NCBI GenBank assembly: GCA_963576735.1
Contig: OY755187.1
Coordinates: 15,376,001-15,440,000, forward strand
Source: Bedellia somnulentella
Lineage: Eukaryota; Arthropoda; Insecta; Lepidoptera; Bedelliidae
Direction: 5' to 3'
Length of the DNA stretch: 64,000 bases
A program made the position numbers and the translations under genes. A model generated the notes under the pieces. That model was not told the origin of the DNA and ran no database searches. It saw nothing but the letters and a program-made list of their open reading frames with translations. Position 1 is the first letter of the stretch; each line of letters begins with the position of its first letter. This document shows, in pieces, positions 31,157 through 41,035 of the stretch.

Positions 31157-32340
31157 GGTTTGTATGTTCCTTATGGAAACAAAAACTACTCGACGGATTT
31201 TAACGAAACTTGGTACAATTATTCTTCATACTCCTGGGCAGGTTTTTGTATACTTTCTAACCGAGTAGTAAAGGGGAATTTTGGGAAATTTTGGGAAAAC
31301 GTGAGAAGTTACTCCATTTTTTAAGCTTCCGTCGCGTGTGCAGCCTTAATGGTTAAACTTACATAGAAATCATGTATGACGGAAATATTCTTCATTAAAT
31401 TATCTAAAAAAAATCCTCAACAGTTTATGTCTATCTTTTACGGTTGACTCACAATAACACGTGTATTTCGTGATAGCTTAGCAGTTCGGAACATTCTGAT
31501 TATATTTGTTTACGCTTACGTTTGTAAACCTCTCACTCATCCCTACTTTAAAAAAGGTAGCATTATTACCTATTCAATAAAAAAAGAATCATAGAAATCG
31601 GTAGAGAAACACCGAAATTATACATAAATAAGCCATCGCGCCCGTGAAAACCAAATCTTTACTAATTTACATATAACATACTAGATGGCGCCAGTAGTTG
31701 CATCCTACATCACGTAATGATTTATTGTTTAGTATAAGTACTTCATAGCGTTTTATTCCAAAATTTGCTATTAAACGGAAATACTGAACCGTTCATTAAA
31801 GCGCATTCAAAATCACTAAACTACACTGTTTAGGGAGTGCTATAAATTTAATAAATTGAAAACATTGCGCTGAATTTCACAATGCTTGAGCAGTGACTGA
31901 AGAAAGAAACCTCAGATATTTAAAAAAAACAACGCTACCCGTGCGAAGCTGGGACGATCCACTAGTTTGGAATATTTCCGTCATACATGATTTCTATGTA
32001 ACTTTAACCATTAAGGCTGCACACGCGAAGGAAGCTTAAAAAATGGAGTAACTTCTCCCGTTTTCCCAAAAATTCTCAAAATTCCCCTTCACTAATCTGC
32101 TGAAAAGTATACTATAACCTGTCCAGGAGTATGAAAAATAATTGTGCCAAGTTTGGTTAAAATTCGTCGAGTAGTTTTTATTTCCATAAGGAACATACAA
32201 ACTGACAGACAGACAGACAAAAATTTTACTGATTTCATTTTTGGCATCAGTATGGGTCACTAATCACCCTCTGATTGTTATTTTGAAAATATATTGAATG
32301 TACAGAATTGACCCCTCTACAGATTTATTATAAGTATAGA
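30815..32340 (-). mobile_element. Helitron B, copy 2, split by Helitron B copy 3
   Basis: The minus-strand element runs from TCTATACTTATAATAAATCT (end at 32340) to CACTAG at 30815, with flanking A and T. Its two halves (30815-30999 and 31966-32340) are separated by another copy of the same family in the opposite orientation. The microsatellite has shrunk to three GACA units. Confidence 0.8.
31000..31965 (+). mobile_element. Helitron B, copy 3, intact, nested in copy 2
   Basis: It begins TCTATACTTATAATAAATCT after a host A (30999) and ends GCTGGGACGATCCACTAG before a host T (31966). There is no target duplication, as expected for Helitrons. It has 966 bp with a (TGTC)n array at 31124-31155 and no genes. 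Confidence 0.82.
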
Positions 32341-32341
32341 T

Positions 32342-32832
32342 TAAAAAAAAAGTGTACATACAACAAGAATGAACTCATTCATTATTGTAATAATGCTTTT
32401 TTATATCGTATACCAAATCTTTTTGAAACTGCTGTATAATTTTATTATCAGTATTCATATCTACAAAGTAAATATAAACTAAAATATTTGATAGAAAATA
32501 GTTTTCACAGTATCGATAAGCGTACTTCAGTTTCAAAAGAGATTTAAAACCACTCAACCATCTTAACTTAATCTACAAAGGGACAGTTTGAAACCAGATG
32601 AAATACTTCAGAACATAGCTCTTATTGCAACAAGTTACAGTATATTTTGTTCGATATAATAGATCAAGATTCACTGGTGTTTGATGTATAGAGAACCCAG
32701 ATCTTGATATCGACACTGACCACTCAGAGTAAAGACGTTGTGTTAATTTTTTAAGGTTTTCAGTATTGGGCGTGATAACTTTTTTAAAAATTATAGGGCA
32801 GTATCTGTATAAATCTGAAGTGAATAATCTCG
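32342..32832. other. No gene recognised
   Basis: A minus-strand open frame (32573-32860) reads into the neighbouring repeat and has no known domain. Otherwise unremarkable AT-rich sequence. Confidence 0.4.
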
Positions 32833-33469
32833 TTTTTAGGGTTCCGTAGCCAAATGGCAAAAACGGGACCCTTATAGATTCGTCATGTCTGTCTGTCTGT
32901 CCGTCCGTCCGTCCGTCCGTCCGTATGTCACAGCCAGTTTATTCCGAAACTATAAGAACTACATTATTGGAAATTCGTGCGTAGATGTATTCTGTAAACC
33001 GCATTAAGATTTTAAAATAAAATCTGAAAAAAAAACCAAAATTTTTAGGGTTCCCCATACATAGAACTGAAACTCAAAATTTTTTTTTTCATCAAACCTA
33101 TACGTGTGGGGTATCTATCAAAAGGTATTTGAAAATGATGTTGAGGTTTCTTATATCATTTTTTTCAAAACTGAATAGTTTGCGCGAGAGACTTTTTCAA
33201 AGTGCTAAAATGTGTGTCCCCCCCCCCGTAACTTCTAAAATATGGGCATGATAATACTGAAAAAAATATATGATGTGTATTACTATACAAACTACTAACG
33301 AAAATTGGTTTGAATGAGATCTAGCCAGTAGTTCTATTTTTAAACGTCATAAATCAAATTACTTACCTAATTTGGCTCCCATGATTTTCACACAAACGGG
33401 ATTTTCTATATATATGATAGTACGGAACCCTTAGTGCGCGATCCGACTCGCACTTGGCCGGTTTTTTAG
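32833..33469 (+). repeat. GGGTTCCGTA-ended interspersed repeat (~635 bp)
   Basis: It starts TTTAGGGTTCCGTAGCCAAA with a (GTCT)/(GTCC)n run at 32886-32930. It ends TACGGAACCCTTAGTGCGCG followed by CACTTGGCCGG. GGGTTCCGTA and its complement mark the two ends. I recall this as a very common insect repeat; its class is not certain. Confidence 0.6.
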
Positions 33470-34599
33470 ATTGGAACTAAAATCTTTATTGTTACTTAGA
33501 GAAAAGGCTCTGATTCCGCGAGGCTTCTATTTAATCCCACTATCACTTTCCAGGCAATGAAACAGGCAGGTGACAAAATAAAACCTGGATATAAAGAAAT
33601 TTTGCTTTAAATATTCTGTTCTGTTAATTTTAAATATCAAATAATGAGTTTTTTTGCATGAATTGTTCAAATTTTTTGTTCATTTAATATTTTCTCGTTT
33701 AATGGCTGCCAAGTATCATTTTCAATAACTTAATAAATTAGAGCAAAATAGTTTCAGTTTCAGTTACAAATAATTGAGACAGTAGAAATTCAAGGTCAAC
33801 TACTATTAGATAATAGACATCTAATGTTAGATGTAGGCCATCGTAAAATATCTCTGCTACTACCTGTCTACTACTACCGGTCCTGTGCTGCCATCTTCGA
33901 TAGGCTTTCCACGCCTTTCCCCAAATTGCTGACCACTGCCTGATCTGATCAGCTGGTGCACTTTTTGGGGAGCCTATCCAGGATCCTTACTAATATTATA
34001 AATCGGAAAGTGAGTTTGTTTGTTCCACTTTCACGCCGTTATTACTGAACCGATTACTTTGAAATTTTGCAGATGTATTGTTAGAAGTCCGGCGATCGAA
34101 CCCGCAAATCCGGACCGAGATGCTAGTCACCACGGCTGTCGTTAAAGGATGCGTCTCCGGTACGTGGTTGTCACTCTATACACTTTGAGCTCTAAAAGCC
34201 ACATATGTTTTTTTTGCATAAACCTAAGTGGTCAGTTATATAAAACTTTAAGCCCAGTGCAAGCGATGTTTCTCTATCAACTTATTTGTGGTTGAAAGGT
34301 TGAAATAAAGAGAGTCAAAATATCTGAATTCAAAGTACATAACGAAAAAAAATATGTTTGGTACATCATTTTAAAATGGAGTTAATGCAGCTAGCCTTTT
34401 GGGTACCCTACCCCCTATCGGCAGTGATTTTGAAAATATTTTCTATATTGTTTAATTTTGTATCGAATGTAAATATATTCTATTCATAAGTTGGCAATTG
34501 TATTATGTAAATCAAATAACCAAAAGTTTAAAAAATATAAATATGAAATACAATACCGTTGATTTTTTATAGCTTTGATACTACCAAATAAAAGGTATA
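33470..34599. other. Repeat fragments, no gene
   Basis: It holds a minus-strand LINE 3' fragment at 33835-33965 (ACCGGTCCTGTGCTGCC, as at 13530), a Helitron-like 5' end at 33978-34075 (TCCTTACTAATATTATAAAT) and a SINE2 head fragment at 34085-34135 (GATCGAACCCGC, CGGACCGAGATGCTAGTCAC). The rest is unassigned. Confidence 0.5.
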
Positions 34600-34602
34600 T
34601 TT

Positions 34603-35215
34603 AACCGACTTCAAAAAAGGAGGTTCTCAGTTCGATTGTTTGTATGTATGTATGTATGTATGTATGTATGTATAATTGTCCGCGATTATCTCGAGTTTGG
34701 CTTAAGCTATTTGGATGCGGTTTTCAGGACAGTATTCGTTACATTTAGGAGAAGGTTTTAGTGCCTTAACCGACCATAAAAAGAAAGGAGGTTCTGTGTT
34801 TGACCTGTATGTATGTCTGTTGGTCCGCGATTATCTCACGTTTGGCTTAAGCTATTTGGATGCGGTTTTCAGAAAAGTATTCGTTACATTTAGGAGAAGG
34901 TTTTAGTGCCTTAACCGACCAAAAAAAGAAAGGAGGTTCTGTGTTTGACCTGTATGTATGTCTGTTGGTCCGCGATTATCTCACGTTTGGCTTAAGCTAT
35001 TTGGATGCGGTTTTCAGAAAAGTATTCGTTACATTTAGGAGAAGGTTTTAGTGCCTTGACCGACCAAAAAAAGAAAGGAGGTTCTGTGTTTGACCTGTAT
35101 GTATGTGTGTTGGTCCGCGATTATCTTACGTTTGGCTTAAGCTATTTGGATGCGGTTTTCAGAAAAGTATTCGTTACATTTAGAAGATGGGTTAAAAGTT
35201 CTTTAACCGACTCGA
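34603..35215 (+). repeat. 145-bp tandem repeat array in composite B
   Basis: Four units start with GATGCGGTTTTCAG near 34713, 34859, 35004 and 35149. Since 145 is not a multiple of three, the near-identical frames (MRFSEKYSLHLGEGFSAL) fall in successive reading frames. This argues against coding. Confidence 0.88.
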
Positions 35216-35657
35216 AAAAAAGGAGGTTTCTTAGTTTGAAATATATGTATGTAAAGTTATCAATACTACACAGAAATGTATCAATATACGTTAATAAAGT
35301 TTTTTTATTAGTAATAAACAGAGTTACTAAATTATTGAACAAAAAAGTATATAAAAACATGAATAAATTACTCTCAATTATATTAAAGAAAAAATATATA
35401 TTGCAACATCATGTTTTTCATCCTGGTCATTTCAATCAAGGCGCTTTCGTCATGGAGAATTTCGCGCTTTCGGAATGGTCTTAACCATTTAAGTAATTTC
35501 TTTGAATCTATATCACTTAAAGCCATCTCATCAAGGGATTTTACTCGACTCAACGCTACATATATATAAGAGAGTTTCTTCGCATTTGTGATAGGTGAAC
35601 TTCTCTTTGCTCATCTGTTTCGGCAGCAAGAGCAGCACGCTGACGATCTCTCTCATT

Positions 35658-35796
35658 CTTAAGGGCAAGCACGAGTTATCGACACGATAACGGTTAGAAT
35701 GAGATGGCAGTATACGATACTAAGTAAGTGCGTAAAAGATGGCTGCTTTATCCCACGCGATAACTAGTTTAAATACGGCTCGTGCTTGCCCTGCTG
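35658..35796 (-). mobile_element. Short MITE, copy 4 (inside composite B)
   Basis: The complement of copy 3, at the equivalent position. Confidence 0.8.
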
Positions 35797-36043
35797 AAGT
35801 CTTTGTTTTTTTTCGATGGGTGTTTCGTTCTCCCTTACGCGACTTTTCCTTAAAGCATCCTTTGCTTTTCTATCTAGGCCCGCAGGTAAACAAAATAGTA
35901 ACAAGTAAGCTAAAGTCATAATAACAAATATTATAACTACCTGTTAAAAAAACTATAAAATAAACAGACAGTAAAACCAATCTCTCAAAAACTATCACTA
36001 ATTCACTAAAAAAACTCAGAGTGATTTAAGAACTTATCACTAA

Positions 36044-37070
36044 AAAGTATAAAATAAAAAACAAAAACAAAAACTTCAAATTAAAAACTAAACAGAAAAA
36101 TTAAATATTATTATTTTTTATTTAAAAAAGAACCGCCTTCAAAAATCCAACTGAAAAGTATAAAATAATTTTTATTTATTTTATTATGTACAACTCTATT
36201 CAACTTCTTCTTTTTGAAGTCGGTGCCAAACAGACAAATCCAAAATGAAAATTGCTACATAGAGAAAACCATACGAATAATAAATCAATCGATAGTGCCT
36301 CAACAACAGTAGGTAACACAATCGCGCTCAAAAATCAAGAAATTTCTTCCGCTCGCAACGACGTCGCTTTATAAAGGATGGAATGGGGGGACAGTGAGCG
36401 GTGCTTAGCCTGGTGTGCATGCGTCGCACTTCGCAGAGAAAATATCATAATATACATGTCACCGAAAAACTGTAAATACTAGTAAATTATAATTTTAGAT
36501 AGATAGCGAGATAGTAAACTAACGTTAGGTTAGGTTATGTAAGATTATCAGATTTCAAACTAACGGAATTAACAATTCGACAGAGACATGCATGCACCGA
36601 GTTGGCACAACCAATACTTCTAACACTTTATAAAAAGACGATCGAGAATCTAAATCACTACATAGTATAAAACAAAGTCGCTTTCTCTCTCCCTGTCTGG
36701 GATATACGGACATCCTTATGTATACTTTAATCTGTAAAACTACGAAATGAATTTTAATGCGATTTTTTTTAATTAATTGAATAAAAAGGAAGGTTTATAA
36801 GGATGACATACGCTGATAGGGTGGAGAACTCACTCAACTTGGGCGGGCCACTAATATTCGTTCTTCTTTGTCATGAAAATTGGTTTGGCACCGACTTCAA
36901 AAAGAAGAAGTTGAATAGAGTTGTACATAATAAAATAAATAAAAATTATTTTATACTTTTCAGTTGGATTTTTGAAGGCGGTTCTTTTTTAAATAAAAAA
37001 TAATAATATTTAATTTTTCTGTTTAGTTTTTAATTTGAAGTTTTTGTTTTTGTTTTTTATTTTATACTTT
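36044..37070. repeat. Foldback module with ~185-bp inverted arms
   Basis: Arms 36044-36233 and 36880-37070 are inverted copies (CTTCTTCTTTTTGAAGTCGG with its complement, then GGCGGTTCTTTT). They enclose a ~650-bp unique interior. A short frame at 36803-37003 is repeated in copy A and is not supported as a gene. Confidence 0.75.
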
Positions 37071-37399
37071 TTTTTACATTACGTTGTAATATAAGTTGCA
37101 TGCAGGGCCGTCTTAAACTAGGCTGGGGCCCTTGGGCACACAAGAATTGGGGGCCCTTTTGGAAAGTTAAAATGCGAATTATAATGACATTTTTTACTAA
37201 TAAGTATGAGTATGACCACTTATTACTGGTAATCTCATAGAGGTATTATATCTCTATGGGTAATTCAATATACGAGTAGTATGATATAATATGCCATTAA
37301 AGAGTTTGTAAAAAAAACAAATTTTACTTTATTTGCGAATATAGGTATTTGACATATTAGATGTTACAACATTTATTTAGACCATGCTATATTCCGGTA

Positions 37400-37615
37400 T
37401 TCTGAAAAGGCAGACAAGTGGCCTTTCGAATTAGTAATAATTCGGAGGTAGGAAACGCAAACACTTATTAAACGTGTAAAAGAAATAAAGGATAGAGGAA
37501 TTTCGCACTGGCAGCCAACTGACACGGTAGCTCAGTTGGCAGAGCGTCGGGGCGTTTACCCGAGGACGCGGGTTCGATCCCCGCCTGTGTCGAAATTTTT
37601 CTTTCCTTTATTTAT
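37400..37615 (+). mobile_element. SINE3 copy with complete tRNA-like cloverleaf
   Basis: 37520-37592 folds fully: acceptor GACACGG/CTGTGTC, D-arm GCTCAGTTGGCAGAGC, anticodon stem TCGGG/CCCGA, T-arm GCGGGTTCGATCCCCGC. The anticodon loop is GCGTTTA, so U33 is missing, and a repeated leader precedes it. This fits a SINE head or tRNA pseudogene better than a working tRNA. Confidence 0.65.
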
Positions 37616-37624
37616 TCTTTAATT

Positions 37625-38255
37625 ATATGTACTCACGCCGTTAATTCCCATAGGGGTAGGCAGAGACTATTGATCGCCACTTCGTACAATCCTGGCAAAC
37701 CTCTCTAGCTTCGTCTACATCCATCAATCTTTTCATACATGCTCATTTATTCTTCATACTTCGGACGCCTGCCTTTTTGAGCACACTCTCAATTTGGTCC
37801 AAGTGTGTCCTCCGTGGCCGTCCTCTGCTAACATTACCTTCTACATTAGCTCTATAGATACCTTTTACCAATTTCCTATCATCCATCCTCTCGATGTTCC
37901 CAAACCATCTCAATATTCTTTTTTCAATCTTACTTACAATATCATCTTTATCACCGCATCTTTCACGAATCACGCCATTCCTAACACGATCACAAAACCT
38001 TACATTACAAACTTTTCTGAGGGACCTTATTTCTACTGTATTCACTCTGCTTTCATGCTTCTTCTGCCACACCCAACATTCGCTGCCATACATAAGCGTA
38101 GGGACAAGAACAGCATCATACACAGTCATTCGGGCCTTTTCGGACACCGATTGACTAGACATTAGACTCTCCAGTGCTCCATTAATCGCATTACCCTTTT
38201 TCAACACACTTTCCATCTCTAGTAAACACACATCCCAGATTTGAAACACTCCATT
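37625..38255 (-). pseudogene. LINE-L C-terminal fragment, longest copy
   Basis: The minus-strand frame 38249-37743 encodes the region after the RT palm: AVLVPTLMYGSECWVWQKKH, then RSLRKVCNVRF, IEKRILRWFGNIERMDD, EGNVSRGRPRRTHLDQIE. A TGA then breaks the frame, followed by ACMKRLMDV...VCQD sequence and the LINE-L tail (CCCCTATGGGAATTAACGGC). The YGSE(C/T)W motif is typical of the segment after RT in RTE-like and related LINEs. It is truncated and dead. Confidence 0.8.
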
Positions 38256-38362
38256 TTACCCACTTTAATCGGACCTACTTCGGATTTTTTCGTCTTTAGA
38301 GCAACCCACGCTTTTTCAAGATTTTCACCTTATATTGGGAAATATTTTTTAGTTACATATAC

Positions 38363-38597
38363 ATATACGTACGGCTATAAATCCCTAGAAGAGGTAGCCA
38401 GAGCCAAAGAATTAAAAATTCCTCAGCCACTTTTGGAAATTTTAGTGGGGAAAAGATGGTAAAATGAAGGTTATTGGTGATGGGTCTCCAACCGCATCGC
38501 CCGAAAATTCCATAAAGGCCCCAATACCGTTAGTCGCCTCTTACGTACACCCACCGGAAGAAATGGGGTAGTGCTATTCTAAGCCGACACTACACAA
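38363..38597 (-). mobile_element. F1 SINE inside the hAT
   Basis: A well-preserved minus-strand copy (ACGGCTATAAATCCCTAGAA to CTAAGCCGACACTACACA). Confidence 0.85.
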
Positions 38598-39075
38598 CTT
38601 TATTTTTTAGGTAAACTATATTTATTTGGTGACGATTACGATGACGATTTCTTTCTGGATTTCTGTTGACTAAAATCTTCTAATCGATATAATGGCGTAG
38701 TATATGCCTTGTAAATACCTTCTGATAAGATTACTAAATGTAATGTGCTCGACAAAAATGTTTTGAGAATAAATGTGTGAGAGTAATTTTTGGTCCTTCG
38801 GGGCCCCCCTGGGATTGGGGCCCTGGGCCAGTGCCCCGTGTGCCCTTATGGTAAAGACGGTACTGGTTGCATGCTGTGTAGTGTTGGCTTGGAATAGCAC
38901 TACACCTTTTCTTCCAGTGTACGTAAGAGGCGACTAACGGTATTGGGGCTTTTAAGGGATTTTGGGCGATGCGGTTGGAGACCCATCACCAACAACCTTT
39001 ATTTTACCATCATTTGCCCACTCACATTTCCAAAAGTAGCTGAGGATTTTCTAATTCCTTAGCTCTGGCTACCCC

Positions 39076-40128
39076 TGTTCACGCCATTCAATCTGTCCGC
39101 GGCCGCTTCGTCATCAGACGAGAGCGGGGAATACACGCCAACCGGCGGCGCGGGCGGTGCGTCGCGGATTAGACATGCGCATAACGCTTCAGTGAAAAGA
39201 ACTTAGTTCATTTAGTTCCTTCACTTCAAAGAACTACTTCGCGAATGTAGTCCAGTAGTCCACTTCGTTCAGCGGCTCATTAGGCTCCTTCAGAGCCGTT
39301 GGACTAAATGAACTAGAGAACGAATTGGACTAAATGAAGAGATTGAGTTGTAAAGATGAATAACTTGCGGTTCTCGCGTTCTCGTATCTTTCTTATAACA
39401 TTCGCTTGTTCGCGAATGAAAAAAAATATGTTTTTGATAATGTTTAATGAATGAGTCCCATATGTTGTATTATTTGTATTTAAATTTGCAGAAATATAGT
39501 AATTTATCTTGAAGTATCATTAAGAATAAATATCTCGATTGTCCTCCATACTTTCCAGGCTTAGGACTGACAACCAAAACATTACTAATATTTTCACTAT
39601 TAGAAAATAAACATTAAAATAACTCATTGACGGGTCTCGAACCTCATATTTATGTTTTTGTATTTGTGTAAACGAATAGTGATTTAGCAGCAAACAAATA
39701 TAGGTCTTAACACCATGTGTGGAGAGTTTTTTTCCCCTGCGATAGCACAGCAATGCATAAGTGAGGTGAACTAATAAGGTGTCAGTATTAGATTTGCGAT
39801 CTAACAAATATAGTCCTTAAGACGATGACCGATGATTTTTTTTCGCCTGACGGCATAGTGAAGTATTAAGTGAAGGAATAAGGTGGACTAATAAGCGAGT
39901 GAAGGAAGGAATGGTTTGCATTTTCAACTGAAGGCATTCAAAAGAAGCATTCATTCGCGAACTACACACCTCTATCGCGGATCAGTGAATTCAGTTGTCA
40001 ACCACTACTTAGCGCTGGCGCACGGCACGTCGCTCTCTCTCAAAATAGATCGAAAATTGTAACGCGACTATTTAATTTAAATAAATGTGCAACAATTCAA
40101 AATTGCATTTTTATTGTCCGCGTGGACA
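39076..40128 (+). repeat. BEL left LTR, carrying an 805-bp insertion
   Basis: LTR sequence is 39076-39169 plus 39983-40128 (240 bp). The rest is a hAT-like MITE and its duplicated target. Confidence 0.9.
39170..39974. mobile_element. hAT-like MITE in the BEL left LTR
   Basis: TCGCGGAT flanks both sides (39162-39169 and 39975-39982); the right LTR has the site once. Ends TAGACATGCG and CACACCTCTA are imperfect inverted repeats of hAT type. It has no transposase; small frames inside have no recognised domain. It contains many GAACTA/TTCACT motifs. Confidence 0.85.
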
Positions 40129-40133
40129 ATAAG

Positions 40134-40146
40134 TGGCGACCGTGAG
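40134..40146 (+). promoter_or_regulatory. BEL primer-binding site
   Basis: TGGCGACCGTGAG lies 5 bp after the LTR and starts with TGG, complementary to a tRNA 3' CCA end. This type of site (arginine-tRNA-like) is common in BEL/Pao elements. Confidence 0.75.
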
Positions 40147-41035
40147 ATTCGAAAACTGCATTTTCGTGGTGAAGAAATACCGTTTGGACGTGGCGCGGCG
40201 AGTAGACAAAGGTTACCAACGGCCTATTGATTTGAATTCGAACAAAGGATTTGCCTACGCAGCTTCTGGGGCCTGCAGGAGACTTCGTGATCGGTGTCGT
40301 CTGGAGGTCTTACCCGAGGGAAGTGTGCCTATTTTCTATTCCTAATTCCTTTCCTTGTCGAGTCACTCGACTTGAGTTTTTAATTTGGCTTGTTTGCGTG
40401 ACAGTGTCTTGCATTTTAAGCGTTAGGGTTCTTCCTAATCTAGCTTGCCTACAAGAAAAAACAAGTGTTTTAATTTGGCTATTTTGCGTTACAGTATCTT
40501 GCATCTTAAGCGTTAGGTTTCGTCCTAATCTAGCAAACCTAAAAGACAAGACTATACTGCACGCCGGCTTACTTTTACTACTTGCTTCTCAATTTAATAC
40601 TTTATTTAGTTAAGCAATACGCTGATACCTAAGTCAAACTTTCTGTTCCCGTTGCTGGCTTAACTATTTAAATAAATATTGATACTCAAATTCATTTAAC
40701 TTATTTGAGTTTTATTATTCATTTATTTTATTTATTGAATTAATTTCCACCCTTAATCTTAAATAAAATTAAAGTGAATAATATTTCAAACGTAAATTAG
40801 CTTGTAACATTTGACGCTGGTGATTTCAGTAATTTTTGTGTATCGGGCGTGCCGGGGCGTTGGTGCGGTGGTTAGCTGTCGTGAGCTGCGTTCTTAGCGG
40901 CGTCAAGCTGCGCCTGGACCGACCTCACTCACTGTTTCGTACGGGTTTTGATTTTTGAGTTTCTTACTTTTGTTTCCGCCTTTGAAATTCGTGCTAATTT
41001 GAATTTGTTGAAGCATAAACGTGAGTAATTTAAAC
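40147..41035 (+). other. BEL untranslated leader
   Basis: Non-coding sequence between the primer site and the gag ATG. It includes an imperfect direct repeat of TTTTAATTTGGCT...GCGTTAGG near 40379 and 40470. Open frames here lack domains. Confidence 0.6.

Larger units (their letters stand above)
34600..37070 (+). mobile_element. Composite 2.5 kb repeat, copy B
   Basis: Same layout as copy A in the opposite orientation: AACCGACTTCAAAAAAGGAG, tandem 145-bp units (34603-35215), a middle part with MITE copy 4, and a foldback module (36044-37070). Differences from copy A look like scattered substitutions plus repeat-number change. Flanks are unrelated to those of A, so they are separate insertions or one was moved. 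Confidence 0.62.
37103..38865. mobile_element. hAT-like transposon with nested repeats
   Basis: The left end CAGGGCCGTCTTAA and the right end GACGGTACTG are imperfect inverted repeats. GTTGCATG flanks both sides exactly (37095-37102 and 38866-38873). An 8-bp duplication and CAG ends point to hAT. Inside are a SINE3, a LINE-L fragment and an F1; no transposase remains. Confidence 0.78.

Noticed and set aside
34715..35484. Family of ~63-residue proteins (MRFSEKYSLHL...) and the mirror set at 30162-30501
   Set aside because: They arise from a 145-bp non-coding tandem repeat and shift frame each unit.
36520..36540. Insect telomere repeat (TTAGG)n
   Set aside because: Only two units, within a dispersed repeat.
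37520..37592. Genuine tRNA gene
   Set aside because: It folds as a cloverleaf, but U33 is missing and the leader and tail are shared with other copies, so it is a SINE3 head.
39520..39807. 95-codon minus-strand open frame in the LTR insertion
   Set aside because: It lies within the hAT-like MITE and has no recognisable domain.
41021..41035. GTG start for the BEL polyprotein
   Set aside because: A normal ATG lies five codons downstream in frame, which is far more likely in a eukaryote.
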